DNA from: Pseudopedobacter sp039918235
GTDB taxonomy: Bacteria > Bacteroidota > Bacteroidia > Sphingobacteriales > Sphingobacteriaceae
Direction: 5' to 3'
Length of the DNA stretch: 31,411 nucleotides
NCBI GenBank assembly: GCA_039918235.1
Contig: JBDSHZ010000139.1
Location: 1-31,411 of the forward strand
Below are positions 1 to 9,390 of the stretch, piece after piece (within the stretch, counting starts at the first letter, position 1; each line of letters starts with the position of its first letter). The notes beneath the pieces were generated by a model. It made no database searches and had not been told where the DNA came from. It saw only the letters and a program-made list of their open reading frames with translations. Both the position numbers and the translations under genes were made by a program.

Positions 1-190
1 CAAGGATTAAAATATTCATGCCCAAAAATAGAATAAGTCTTTTACATGAGCAGATTAAATGTGAAATAAGCTAATGAACCTTTCAGGTTTTTTAAAATTT
101 TGGATCTATTATTTTAGCTATTTTTAATACAACAAATTATATGGAGATTTACTCATATCTATCTTAAAGACTATAACATTTAAAATCCTC

Positions 191-1300
191 ATGGAAATAC
201 AAAAAATCAACTCTTCCCCCTTTTACATTAAGTTAGCATGTATATTATTTAGCATTTTAGCGATTGGCTATCTGGCCATTATTGGAAAGGAACTTTTGTC
301 TCCAATTGTGTTTTCATGTCTTTTTTCTATTTTGCTTTTGCCTTTAGCATCATTTTTTGAGTATAAATTAAAACTACCAAGAAGTGTTTCTTCTATGTTA
401 TCGGTAATTTTATTACTCGGTGCTATTGTATTGTTACTTTATGTAATTGGTTCACAAATTTCAAATCTGGCAAGTGATTGGCCTCAATTTCAGAAACAAC
501 TGAATGACTCATTAGAAAATTTGCAGGATTGGATAGCCAGTACATTTCACGTAAACGCCAATAAGCAATTGAACTACGTCCATAGTGCCACAAGTAAAAT
601 GATCAGTTCAAGCAGTGTGGTGGTTGGCACTACTATTCTATCCATATCTTCTATCCTATTGTTCTTACTGTTTATTTTTATCTATACTTTCTTCTTTTTA
701 CTTTATCGCAGTTTAATCATGAAGTTTTTAGAAAGGGTATTTCTGGAAGAAAACAAAAAACTGGTTCATGATATTATTGAAGAGATCCAATATATCATCA
801 GAAAATACATTATTGGGCTGCTCATAGAAATGGCAATTGTAGCAATTGTTGTAAGTGCAATATTTCTTATTTTAGGTGTAAAATACGCTATTCTATTAGG
901 TTTGATTACTGGTTTGCTCAACATCATTCCTTACATAGGGATATTTACGGCACTCATCATCAGTTCTGCCATTACATTTGCTACGGCAACTGCCACCAGC
1001 CAGGTTATTTTTGTAATGGTCACCATTTTCATTACCCACATTATTGACAGTAACATCCTGCTTCCTTTAGTGGTAGGCTCAAAAGTCAAAATTAATGCAT
1101 TGATTACGGTAATGGGGGTAGTTATTGGAGAAATGATTTGGGGAATCCCCGGGATGTTTTTATCCATACCGGTGATAGCAGTTTTAAAAATTATTTTTGA
1201 CCGAGTAGAAAGTATGAATGCTTGGGGATTAATTTTAGGAGATGAGGAGAAGCAACAATCTACGCTCACTAAAAAAATCAGGAAAAACATAAATATCTAG
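191..1300 (+). CDS. AI-2E family (PerM-like) membrane transporter
   Basis: A 369-residue integral membrane protein of the AI-2E/PerM/UPF0118 family. Two hydrophobic segments lie in the first ~90 residues, a more polar segment follows at about 95-140, and a hydrophobic helix sits near 145-175. The C-terminal half has the family's dense membrane block with Gly/Pro-rich turns (GLITGLLNIIPYIG near 237-250, and a GIPGMFLSIPVIAVLK stretch near 316-331). The family includes autoinducer-2 exporters and Na+/H+ antiporters, so the substrate cannot be named from sequence. The gene stands alone: secA begins 200 bases downstream, and no operon partner is visible upstream. The ATG at 191 places the first membrane helix directly after a short polar N terminus. 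A second family member is encoded at 16155-17189. Confidence 0.85.
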   Translation: MEIQKINSSPFYIKLACILFSILAIGYLAIIGKELLSPIVFSCLFSILLLPLASFFEYKLKLPRSVSSMLSVILLLGAIVLLLYVIGSQISNLASDWPQFQKQLNDSLENLQDWIASTFHVNANKQLNYVHSATSKMISSSSVVVGTTILSISSILLFLLFIFIYTFFFLLYRSLIMKFLERVFLEENKKLVHDIIEEIQYIIRKYIIGLLIEMAIVAIVVSAIFLILGVKYAILLGLITGLLNIIPYIGIFTALIISSAITFATATATSQVIFVMVTIFITHIIDSNILLPLVVGSKVKINALITVMGVVIGEMIWGIPGMFLSIPVIAVLKIIFDRVESMNAWGLILGDEEKQQSTLTKKIRKNINI

Positions 1301-1500
1301 TTTAATCGCAGCAATCTGCCCCCCTTACCTTATTGTTTTTTAGGATAAATAAAATTCAAGAGATAAAAGCCCTATTTAATTTTGATTACAAGGAAATTTT
1401 AAATAAAATCCTATTTTTACAGCCCAACAGTGCCAATTTGACTTAATAAGTACTGTGGCGTAATTGTTGATTTTAAAGAGTTTTAAATACAGAAATTGAG

Positions 1501-4500
1501 ATGTTGAATTTTATAAATAAAATTTTCGGTAGTAAATCAGACCGTGATGTTAAAAGTGCAAGACCTATTGTTGAGAAAATCAAAGAGGAATACGAGAAAT
1601 TAAGTGCGCTTTCCAATGATGAGCTGAGGAGCAAAACTGCTGATTTTAGACAAAGGATAAAGACTTCATTACTTGATATTGATGCTAAAATAGCAGAAAT
1701 AAAGAAGAATGTTGATCAAAATCCTGATTTACCTCTTCACGAAAAAACCGAAGCTTACGATCAGATTGATGTTTTAGGGAAAGACCGTAATAAAGCTTTA
1801 GAAGCTACTTTATTAGAGATTTTACCTGAAGCTTTTGCGGTAATGAAAGATACTGCCCGTCGTTTCACAGAGAATGAAAAAATTGAGGTGACAGCTTCTG
1901 AATTTGACAAAGAATTAGCTGCCCGCAAGCCTAATGTACTGATCAAAGGAGACAAAGCCATTCACCATAATTCATGGCTTGCTGCCGGAACTGAGGTTAA
2001 ATGGAACATGGTTCATTATGATGTGCAGTTAATTGGCGGTATTGTTTTACATCAAGGTAAAGTTGCTGAGATGGCAACTGGTGAGGGTAAAACTTTAGTT
2101 GGAACTTTGCCTATTTATCTAAATGCTTTATCTGGCGAAGGAATTCATGTGGTAACTGTGAATGATTACCTGGCCCGTAGAGATAGTGAGTGGAATGGTC
2201 CAATCTTCGAGTTTCATGGTTTAGCTGTAGATTGTATTGATAAGCATCAGCCCAACTCTCCGCAAAGAAGAAAAGCCTACCAAGCAGATGTAGTTTATGG
2301 AACCAACAATGAGTTTGGTTTTGATTACCTGCGTGACAACATGACACGCTCACCAGAAGAATTGGTGCAAGGCAAATTACATTATGCCATAGTGGATGAG
2401 GTGGATTCGGTATTAATTGATGATGCCCGTACGCCTTTAATTATTTCAGGACCAATCCCTAGAGGAGATGAACATGAGTTTTATGATTTAAAACCTAGGA
2501 TTGAACGTTTGGTAAACGCACAGAAAAATTTTGTTACCGGTGTTTTAAATGAAGCCAAGAAACAGATTCAAGATGGTAAATCCGGACCTGATGAAGGTGG
2601 TTTAGCTTTATTAAGAGCACACCGTGGTTTACCAAAAAACAAAGCATTGATCAAGTTTTTAAGTGAGCCCGGCATGAAAGGTATTCTGAATAAATCAGAA
2701 AACTATTACATGCAGGATCAGAATAAAGAAATGCCAAAGGCTGATGCCGAGTTATTCTTTATCATAGACGAGAAAAACAATCAGGTTGAATTATCTGAAA
2801 AGGGAATTGAATTGATTACTGCTTCAGGTGAAGACCAAAATTTCTTTGTGATGCCTGATGTAGGAACTGAAATTGCCGATATTGAAAAATCAGCATTAAG
2901 CACCGAAGAAAAAGCGGCTAAAAAAGATGAGCTAATCAGAGATTTCTCTGTAAAATCAGAACGTATCCACTCCGTAAATCAGCTTTTAAAAGCTTATACT
3001 TTATTTGAAAAAGATACCGAATACATTATTGATGAAGGAAAAGTAAAAATTGTAGATGAGCAGACCGGTCGTATTATGGACGGTCGTCGTTATTCTGACG
3101 GTTTGCACCAGGCCATTGAAGCTAAGGAAAATGTTAAAGTGGAAGATGCTACGCAAACTTATGCCACCATTACCTTGCAAAATTATTTCAGAATGTACCA
3201 TAAACTTTCTGGGATGACGGGTACTGCCGTTACTGAAGCTGGTGAGCTTTGGGAGATTTATAAGCTTGATGTAGTAGAAATTCCTACTAACCGCCCAATT
3301 GTGCGTGATGATAGGCAGGATATGGTTTATCGTACCATGCGTGAAAAATACAATGCTGTAGCTACAGAGATCCAGTTTCTAGTTTTTCCTTATTCTCACT
3401 ATCAAACTGAATTTGAACTCGATTCAAATGGCAGTCCAAAATTAAAAAATGGCGAACCAATTGTAAAATACGATTCTATTGGCAGAGCTGTGCCTAAACT
3501 TGATCCAAAAGGAGCATTCATTCCAGCACCAGATCCTGAGACAGGTCAATTAAAAGAAACTGGTGGCCGACCAGTATTGGTAGGTACAACTTCTGTGGAA
3601 ATTTCTGAGCTATTGAGCAGAATGTTAAAGATGAAGGGAATCAAGCATAACGTACTGAATGCAAAACTTCACCAGAGAGAGGCCGATGTGGTAGCTGAAG
3701 CAGGTAAAGCTGGGCAGGTAACAATTGCAACCAACATGGCCGGCCGTGGTACCGATATTAAATTGGGTGCAGGCGTAAAAGATGCTGGTGGTTTGGCCAT
3801 TGTAGGTACAGAGCGTCACGAATCCCGCCGTGTGGATAGGCAGTTAAGAGGTCGTTCCGGCCGTCAGGGAGATCCGGGTTCTACACAGTTCTTTGTTTCA
3901 TTAGAAGACAATTTAATGCGTCTTTTCGGTTCTGAAAGAATTGCCGGTTTAATGGTGAGAATGGGAATAGAAGATGGAGAAGTGATTCAGCATTCTATGA
4001 TTACCAATTCTATTGAAAGAGCGCAGAAAAAAGTAGAAGAAAACAACTTTGGTATCCGTAAGCGTTTATTAGAGTATGATGATGTGATGAACTCTCAGCG
4101 TTCTGTGATTTATACCAAACGTAAAAATGCTTTATTTGGAGAGCGTTTAGATGTAGATATCGAAAACATGATCTTAGATGTGGTTGATGATGTAGTGGTT
4201 GAATATAAAGAAAGTAGCAATTTTGAAGGCTTTAAATTAGAATTGTTAAGACTTTTTGCTTTCGATAGTGATATCAACGAAGAAGAGTTTGTAAATTCTA
4301 ATATTGATAAACTTGCAGATAGGGTATTTATAGAAGCCAGCGCATTTTACAAACGTAAATCAGATGCCGTTGCTAAACAGGCTTACCCAGTTTTAAAAGA
4401 TATTTTTGATTCCCGTGGAGAAAGCATAGAAAATATCATTGTTCCTTTTACTGATGGTATAAATGCCATTCAAGTTGCTGCACCTTTGAAAAAAGCTGTA

Positions 4501-4977
4501 GAAACCAATGGTAAGGAAGTGGTTAAATCTTTTGAAAAAACCATTACCCTTTCATTGATTGATGATACTTGGAAAGAGCATTTACGTGAGATGGATGATT
4601 TGAAACAATCAGTACAGAACGCAGTTTATGAACAAAAAGATCCATTGGTAGTTTATAAAATGGAAGCTTTCAATTTATTTAAAGGCATGCTTTCTGTTGT
4701 GAATAAAGATGTAGTAAGCTTTTTATTTAAAGGAGGTATTCCTGTTCAAGGTGAAGCGCCTCTGCGTGAAGCAAGGCCAGAACCAAAAATGGACATGAGT
4801 AAACTGAAAATTTCTAAAGCGGATACTGCTCAAGAAAGTAATGGTGTACCTATGGAGGATACTAGAGAACTCCAGAAAACACAGCCCATTAAAGCAGAAA
4901 TAAAAATCGGGAGAAATGATCCTTGTCCTTGTGGAAGTGGCAAGAAATACAAAAGTTGCCACGGAGCAAATGCATAA
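1501..4977 (+). CDS. secA: Protein translocase ATPase SecA
   Basis: SecA is the motor ATPase that drives preproteins through SecYEG. The N-terminal DEAD-like motor has the Walker A motif GEGKT at residues 194-198 and the Walker B DEVD at about 299-302. The second nucleotide-binding fold carries TNMAGRGTDIKLG and the arginine-finger region QLRGRSGRQGDPG near 780-800. The protein ends in a zinc-binding tail with Cys1142, Cys1144, Cys1153 and His1154 (CPC...CH), the SecB/ribosome-binding type. At 1158 residues it is longer than proteobacterial SecA (about 900), as usual in Bacteroidota, because of insertions in the preprotein-crosslinking region and around residues 630-690. Its TAA stop overlaps the ATG of the downstream SPOR gene (TAATG), so the two are probably translationally coupled. 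The 200-base region upstream shows no promoter I can call. Confidence 0.98.
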   Translation: MLNFINKIFGSKSDRDVKSARPIVEKIKEEYEKLSALSNDELRSKTADFRQRIKTSLLDIDAKIAEIKKNVDQNPDLPLHEKTEAYDQIDVLGKDRNKALEATLLEILPEAFAVMKDTARRFTENEKIEVTASEFDKELAARKPNVLIKGDKAIHHNSWLAAGTEVKWNMVHYDVQLIGGIVLHQGKVAEMATGEGKTLVGTLPIYLNALSGEGIHVVTVNDYLARRDSEWNGPIFEFHGLAVDCIDKHQPNSPQRRKAYQADVVYGTNNEFGFDYLRDNMTRSPEELVQGKLHYAIVDEVDSVLIDDARTPLIISGPIPRGDEHEFYDLKPRIERLVNAQKNFVTGVLNEAKKQIQDGKSGPDEGGLALLRAHRGLPKNKALIKFLSEPGMKGILNKSENYYMQDQNKEMPKADAELFFIIDEKNNQVELSEKGIELITASGEDQNFFVMPDVGTEIADIEKSALSTEEKAAKKDELIRDFSVKSERIHSVNQLLKAYTLFEKDTEYIIDEGKVKIVDEQTGRIMDGRRYSDGLHQAIEAKENVKVEDATQTYATITLQNYFRMYHKLSGMTGTAVTEAGELWEIYKLDVVEIPTNRPIVRDDRQDMVYRTMREKYNAVATEIQFLVFPYSHYQTEFELDSNGSPKLKNGEPIVKYDSIGRAVPKLDPKGAFIPAPDPETGQLKETGGRPVLVGTTSVEISELLSRMLKMKGIKHNVLNAKLHQREADVVAEAGKAGQVTIATNMAGRGTDIKLGAGVKDAGGLAIVGTERHESRRVDRQLRGRSGRQGDPGSTQFFVSLEDNLMRLFGSERIAGLMVRMGIEDGEVIQHSMITNSIERAQKKVEENNFGIRKRLLEYDDVMNSQRSVIYTKRKNALFGERLDVDIENMILDVVDDVVVEYKESSNFEGFKLELLRLFAFDSDINEEEFVNSNIDKLADRVFIEASAFYKRKSDAVAKQAYPVLKDIFDSRGESIENIIVPFTDGINAIQVAAPLKKAVETNGKEVVKSFEKTITLSLIDDTWKEHLREMDDLKQSVQNAVYEQKDPLVVYKMEAFNLFKGMLSVVNKDVVSFLFKGGIPVQGEAPLREARPEPKMDMSKLKISKADTAQESNGVPMEDTRELQKTQPIKAEIKIGRNDPCPCGSGKKYKSCHGANA

Positions 4978-5396
4978 TGAAATTATTTAGGAACTTAACC
5001 ATACTATCATTGCTATTGATTGCAGGAAGCTGCTTTGCGCAATCCGGTAAGGTAACTGTGGTTAAAAATTCTTTGATAGATAGTTTGATTGCCCGTAGAA
5101 TTGCACTGACTAAAGGAGTTTCCAGCAATGGAACTCCTATCACTGTTTATGGTTATCGGGTACAAGTTTTCTTTGGTACTGATAGAAGGGAAGCTTATAA
5201 TGAGCAGGCAAGGTTTAAATCTTTTTATCCTGAATACAATACTTATCTATCCTACACACAACCCAATTACAGGGTGAAAGTGGGTGATTTTAGGACCCGA
5301 GCTGAAGCTCAGAAATTAATGAATGAATTAAGACCCTCGTTTCCTACACTTTTCATTTTTAGCGAACAAATTAATCCGCTTAAAGCAGACCAATAA
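4977..5396 (+). CDS. Secreted SPOR-domain protein
   Basis: A 139-residue protein with a clear Sec signal peptide (MKLFRNLTILSLLLIAGSCFAQ, cleavage likely after CFA). A C-terminal SPOR-like fold follows at roughly residues 57-135: a YGYRVQVFFG beta strand, a helix containing EAYNEQARF, and YRVKVGDFRTRAEAQKLMNEL. SPOR domains bind denuded peptidoglycan glycan strands, so an envelope or septum role is the family expectation. An upstream in-frame ATG at 4923 lies inside secA and would put a charged stretch before the signal peptide. The ATG at 4977, which overlaps the secA stop, gives a proper signal peptide and is chosen. The M20 gene starts one base after its stop, so secA, this gene and the amidohydrolase look like one transcript. 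Confidence 0.82.
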   Translation: MKLFRNLTILSLLLIAGSCFAQSGKVTVVKNSLIDSLIARRIALTKGVSSNGTPITVYGYRVQVFFGTDRREAYNEQARFKSFYPEYNTYLSYTQPNYRVKVGDFRTRAEAQKLMNELRPSFPTLFIFSEQINPLKADQ

Positions 5397-5397
5397 C

Positions 5398-6582
5398 ATG
5401 CTGATAGATAAAATTAAAGCTCTTTCTAAAGATATTCACGCTGAGGTCACTCAAAACAGGAGACATTTGCATGCCAATCCGGAACTATCTTTTGAGGAAT
5501 ATAAAACTTCAGAATTTGTAAAATCACAATTGACCAAATGGGGAATTCCTTTTCAGGAGATGGCCAATACAGGTGTGGTTGGTTTAATTAAAGGTGATAA
5601 AAAGTCGGACAAAGTTGTTGCATTAAGGGCAGATATGGATGCGCTTCCTATTTTCGAGGCCAATGATGTAGCTTACAAATCAAAAAATGAAGGTGTAATG
5701 CATGCCTGTGGGCATGATGTACATACCTCTTCGCTGTTAGGTACTGCAAAAATCCTTACTGATTTAAAAGCGGAATTTGAGGGTACTGTTAAATTGATTT
5801 TCCAACCAGGAGAAGAACGTTTGCCCGGTGGTGCTAATCTGATGATTAAGGAAGGTGTATTAGAGAATCCAAAACCAAATGCAGTGATGGGGCAACACGT
5901 AATGCCATTGATTGATGCCGGTAAAATTGGAATGCGTTCAGGAAAATATATGGCTTCTACAGATGAGCTATATGTGACCATTAAAGGCAAAGGTGGTCAT
6001 GGGGCACAGCCTCAGCAGAATATTGATCCAGTAGTGATTATGGCGCACATGATTACTGCATTACAAACCATCATCAGCAGAAGTTCAGATCCCCGTTCTC
6101 CTTCAGTACTTTCATTTGGGAAGGTAATTGCCAATGGCGCTACCAATGTAATTCCGAATGAAGTTTATCTGGAAGGAACTTTCAGGACTTTGAATGAAAA
6201 ATGGAGGGCAGAAGCCCATATAAAAATGAAAAAACTGGCAGAAAGCCTTGCAGAAGGAATGGGCGGAAGCTGTGACTTTAGAATAGAAAAGGGTTATCCA
6301 TTTTTAGTAAATGAAGAAAAACTGACCGCCAGAGCTAAGGAATATGCGATAGCATATTTAGGAGCAGAGAATGTGTTAGATTTAGACATTTGGATGGCAG
6401 CAGAAGATTTTGCTTACTTTTCTCAATCTGCAGATGCCTGCTTTTACAGATTAGGGACCAGAAATGAAGCTCGTGGAATTACATCTTCAGTTCATACTCC
6501 AACTTTTGATATTGAAGAAAGTGCATTAGGAATGAGTACAGGATTAATGGCTTATCTTGCCCTCAGAGAATTAGGTAATTAA
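5398..6582 (+). CDS. M20-family amidohydrolase (N-acyl amino acid / hippurate hydrolase type)
   Basis: A 394-residue zinc metallohydrolase of the M20D/amidohydrolase family, which cleaves N-acyl or indole-acyl amide bonds of amino acids. Visible metal-site motifs are HACGHDVH at 102-109 (Cys104, His106), QPGEER with Glu139/Glu140, GQHV with His167, and an AAEDFAYF block and HTPTFDI near the C terminus. The dimerisation 'lid' domain lies between them (GKGGHGAQPQ near 200). The length is typical, with no signal peptide, so it should be cytoplasmic. It lies one base after the SPOR gene and is followed by a hairpin at 6615-6633. The exact substrate (N-acetyl amino acid, hippurate, or a dipeptide) cannot be read from sequence. 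Confidence 0.88.
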   Translation: MLIDKIKALSKDIHAEVTQNRRHLHANPELSFEEYKTSEFVKSQLTKWGIPFQEMANTGVVGLIKGDKKSDKVVALRADMDALPIFEANDVAYKSKNEGVMHACGHDVHTSSLLGTAKILTDLKAEFEGTVKLIFQPGEERLPGGANLMIKEGVLENPKPNAVMGQHVMPLIDAGKIGMRSGKYMASTDELYVTIKGKGGHGAQPQQNIDPVVIMAHMITALQTIISRSSDPRSPSVLSFGKVIANGATNVIPNEVYLEGTFRTLNEKWRAEAHIKMKKLAESLAEGMGGSCDFRIEKGYPFLVNEEKLTARAKEYAIAYLGAENVLDLDIWMAAEDFAYFSQSADACFYRLGTRNEARGITSSVHTPTFDIEESALGMSTGLMAYLALRELGN

Positions 6583-6614
6583 TTGCTATTCTGTATTTTA
6601 ATAGGTATTACACT

Positions 6615-6637
6615 ATTGAGCCTTGAGCTCAATTTTC
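6615..6637 (+). terminator. Probable intrinsic terminator after the secA-SPOR-M20 unit
   Basis: Perfect 7-bp inverted repeat (ATTGAGC at 6615-6621, GCTCAAT at 6627-6633) with a 5-base loop, followed by TTTC. It lies 32 bases after the M20 stop. The stem is short and the U-run modest, so it could be a weak terminator. Confidence 0.5.
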
Positions 6638-6769
6638 TTATTTATCAAGTTTAATACTTAAACCGGCTAACTGTTCTCGAGAATATAGGGTTGCTTTTTA
6701 GAATCCTCTCAAATTAAAAATGTTCCAGTTTATAAATTATTCTATCTTTTTCCGTTATACAATCAATTG

Positions 6770-7714
6770 ATGAAAAAATATATTCTCACCTTACTTTTTG
6801 CTTGCTATTTCTGCTGTTCATTTGGGCAGGCTATTCCACGCTTTAATCCTGATACCGTTTTAACCATGAGATTGGATAGAGATGCTGTGGTTAAAATTGG
6901 GAAAGCTGGTTTAGACATTGAAGATTTTATCAATGAAATTTTAAACGACACCAGTTTTTATCAGGCTTTCAGAAACATGAAAAAGTACTCTTTCATTGCT
7001 GAGAATAGGGTTTATACTTATGATAAAAAAGATAAAGTTGACGGAAAAATCTATCGCAAAATATTGCATTCCAATAATAATGATGGGCACAACATGAAGT
7101 TTTTACAAAAGGAGGATAGTGGTAAACTTTTTAAAAAAAATGGAAAATATGAACTGTACACAGTTGAAATGTTCGATTATATTTTCATGAATGCTTATAG
7201 CACAGACTTTGTTCCAAACAGCGCCTCTTCGTCAGGAAAAGGAGGCACAAACGAATCTTATAAGGATAAACTAAAAACTTTAATTTTCACTCCCGGTAGG
7301 CCTATTAAAGGTGTTCCATTTATTTCTGGCAAGACTGAGATATTTACCGCCAACATGCGTCAATATTACAATTATGCCTTTGCAAAAGGCATGTATTTAG
7401 ATTCTATACCTGTTTATCGTTTTAAAGTGACCATGAAACCCGATTTAAGCAATTGGACAAAAGATGGTATTATGATTAAAGAATTAACAACCATTTTTGA
7501 TCAGCGCAATTTTCAGATTTTGGGCAGGTATATTGATATGAAATTGGATAATCTTGCTTTTGATTTTAATGTGCAGATGAACATTGAAATGAGCTATTTT
7601 GGTGAAGATTTACTCCCTACAAAAATCAGCTATCAGGGAAACTGGGATGTACCTTTTAAGAAAGAAGAAAAAGCAAGTTTTTTAGTTTTGCATAAAGGAT
7701 ATAAAAAAGAGTAA
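6770..7714 (+). CDS. Secreted protein of unknown function
   Basis: A 314-residue protein starting with a Sec signal peptide (MKKYILTLLFACYFCCSFGQ, cleavage near SFG-Q). The rest is polar and beta-rich, with many Lys/Asp/Tyr residues. It contains regularly spaced strands such as VPVYRFKVTMKPDL-like and RNFQILGRYIDMKLDN-like segments, ending with a YQGNWDVPFKKEEKASF stretch. It resembles the many secreted or periplasmic conserved hypotheticals of Bacteroidota. I recognise no catalytic motif. I choose ATG 6770; a TTG three bases upstream is in frame but less likely. The flanking gaps of 187 and 208 bases suggest it is monocistronic. It could be a lipid- or carbohydrate-binding barrel, but nothing in the sequence decides this. 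Confidence 0.7.
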   Translation: MKKYILTLLFACYFCCSFGQAIPRFNPDTVLTMRLDRDAVVKIGKAGLDIEDFINEILNDTSFYQAFRNMKKYSFIAENRVYTYDKKDKVDGKIYRKILHSNNNDGHNMKFLQKEDSGKLFKKNGKYELYTVEMFDYIFMNAYSTDFVPNSASSSGKGGTNESYKDKLKTLIFTPGRPIKGVPFISGKTEIFTANMRQYYNYAFAKGMYLDSIPVYRFKVTMKPDLSNWTKDGIMIKELTTIFDQRNFQILGRYIDMKLDNLAFDFNVQMNIEMSYFGEDLLPTKISYQGNWDVPFKKEEKASFLVLHKGYKKE

Positions 7715-7910
7715 TCTTCTAAACATTTTTAATCCTTCAAATTAACTGCTATTTAAAGTCAATAAATTTCTACTGCTTGGTTGCTAAAACCTTGCATGAT
7801 TATTTTTTACATTTTACGTAGTTAATTTATAATTCTGATGGAGATGTTGATTACCTATTTTTCTTACCTCATTAGTTATTTTTAAAATTCTATTTACTTA
7901 TGTTAAATGC

Positions 7911-7918
7911 TAAATTTG
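7911..7918 (+). promoter_or_regulatory. Candidate Bacteroidota -7 element before the LutB-like gene
   Basis: TAAATTTG at 7911-7918 matches the Bacteroidota -7 consensus TAnnTTTG. It ends five bases before the ATG at 7923, so the transcript would be leaderless or nearly so. The -33 position, about 19 bases upstream, has only a poor match (TTCT). Confidence 0.35.
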
Positions 7919-7922
7919 GTGC

Positions 7923-9296
7923 ATGACTTTAATCGCTGAAAAATTTCTAGATATTTCATCCCAAAAATCATTTGAAATTCCACACCGTGATATCATAAAT
8001 CATAATATTGGGAAATATGATTTGGCTGTTGAACGTGGACTTTCTAGATTGATTAATCTTGATTACGCAAAAAAGAAAAGTCATCTTATCAAATGGAAAG
8101 TGATGGAGAATTTAGACAAACTGCTACCGGAGTTTGAGGCAAATTTTCAAAAAAAAGGAGGAAAGGTTTTATGGGCAAATACTATTGAGGAAGCCAATAA
8201 CGAGATTCTAAATATCATCAAAAAAGTAAATGCAAAATCTGTAATCAAATCAAAATCAATGGTTACAGAAGAGATTCATTTAAACGAATTTCTGGAAAGC
8301 AATGGCATTACTTCTTTAGAATCTGACCTTGGAGAGTATATCGTTCAGCTCCTCGGGCAAAAGCCCTATCATATTGTTACTCCGGCAATGCACCTGAGTA
8401 AAGAAAACATTGCAGATTTATTTCATGAAAAATTTGGAACGCCAAAAGATGCCACACCCGAGCAACTTGTTCAAAAGGCAAGAGCGCTTCTTCGTGAAAA
8501 ATATTTAACAGCTGATATTGGCATTACCGGTGCTAATTTTTTAATAGCAGATACAGGAAGTATTGCCATTACTGAAAATGAAGGAAATGCTAGGCTAACC
8601 ACTACTTTTCCGAAAATACATATTGCTATTGTTGGGATTGAGAAAATGATTCCTTCTTTGGCGGATCTAGATTTGTTCTGGCCAATGCTATCTACTCATG
8701 GAACAGGTCAAAATCTCACTGTTTACAATACCATACTGAGCGGTCCTCGGCAAGCTAATGAAACTGACGGCCCTGAAGAAATGTATGTGATTTTATTAGA
8801 TAACGGCAGAACTGAGCTGTTAGCCCAGAAAGAACAAAGGCAAGGACTTTATTGTATTAGATGTGGTGCCTGCTTAAACGGTTGCCCGGTTTATAAAAAC
8901 ATTGGAGGGCATACTTACGATACCACTTATAGCGGACCAATAGGTTCAATTATCACGCCTCATTTAAAAGGGATGAAAGAGTTTAAGCATTTGAGTTACG
9001 CATCCAGTTTATGTGGAAAGTGTACTGAAGTTTGCCCAGTGAAAATTGATATTCATAAAATGCTGCTGTTTAATAGGCGAGATGCTGTTGAACAGAAGCT
9101 AACTACAAGTGCTGAAGGCTGGGGATGGTATTTCTGGAAAAAAGGAATGCTTAAAAGAAGTTTGATGGATAGGTTTGGAGGGAAATTCAAGAACAGCATT
9201 TTAAAGAAATTTTTCAACAAAACGTGGGGAGAAAAACGTGTGCTACCAGATGTTGCACCAAAGTCTTTCAGTAAAACTTGGAAAGAAAATCATTAA
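7923..9296 (+). CDS. LutB-like LUD-domain iron-sulfur protein
   Basis: A 457-residue protein with the LutB/YkgF architecture. An N-terminal LUD (lactate utilisation) domain spans about residues 70-300 (KSVIKSKSMVTEEIHLNEFLE, GITGANFLIADTGSIAITENEGNARL, THGTGQN). It is followed by two Cys-rich iron-sulfur motifs: Cys311/314/317/321 (CIRCGACLNGCP) and Cys364/367/371 (CGKCTEVCP). In the LutABC complex this subunit transfers electrons during L-lactate oxidation. Here no LutA (heterodisulfide reductase-like) or LutC gene lies beside it, so either the partners are elsewhere or the protein has another electron-transfer role. The gene is flanked by a -7-like element and a small dispersed repeat at 9313. 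Confidence 0.85.
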   Translation: MTLIAEKFLDISSQKSFEIPHRDIINHNIGKYDLAVERGLSRLINLDYAKKKSHLIKWKVMENLDKLLPEFEANFQKKGGKVLWANTIEEANNEILNIIKKVNAKSVIKSKSMVTEEIHLNEFLESNGITSLESDLGEYIVQLLGQKPYHIVTPAMHLSKENIADLFHEKFGTPKDATPEQLVQKARALLREKYLTADIGITGANFLIADTGSIAITENEGNARLTTTFPKIHIAIVGIEKMIPSLADLDLFWPMLSTHGTGQNLTVYNTILSGPRQANETDGPEEMYVILLDNGRTELLAQKEQRQGLYCIRCGACLNGCPVYKNIGGHTYDTTYSGPIGSIITPHLKGMKEFKHLSYASSLCGKCTEVCPVKIDIHKMLLFNRRDAVEQKLTTSAEGWGWYFWKKGMLKRSLMDRFGGKFKNSILKKFFNKTWGEKRVLPDVAPKSFSKTWKENH

Positions 9297-9312
9297 ATTA
9301 ATGCTTAAAGCA

Positions 9313-9332
9313 AAATGCAGAAAGCTTAAAGC
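9313..9332. repeat. Dispersed 20-bp repeat, copy 1 (after the LutB-like gene)
   Basis: A 20-base element (AAATGCAGAAAGCTTAAAGC) that recurs with one mismatch at 29203-29222, where it starts inside the argG stop region. Both copies sit at or just after a stop codon. The neighbourhood at 9302-9311 also contains a second GCTTAAAGC core, so this looks like a fragment of a small intergenic palindromic repeat family. Confidence 0.6.
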
Positions 9333-9390
9333 TTATTTAATAGACTTTTAATTATTTTTTTGAGAAAAAACTACAAAAATAGAAATCGCA

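Noticed and set aside
1..190. Possible tail of an upstream gene (open frame 3-74)
   Set aside because: Only about 23 codons with no recognisable motif; could be chance. I see no supported feature in this stretch.
931..1290. 119-codon minus-strand ORF opposite the AI-2E gene
   Set aside because: Composition mirrors the coding strand of a clear membrane protein; no motif or start context of its own.
1421..1445. Possible sigma-54 -24/-12 promoter (TGGCAC on the minus strand) upstream of secA
   Set aside because: The -24 half matches but the -12 TTGC is absent at the right distance, and it faces away from secA.
4923..4976. 18-residue extension of the SPOR-domain protein
   Set aside because: Lies inside the conserved secA zinc-binding tail and would mask a good signal peptide.
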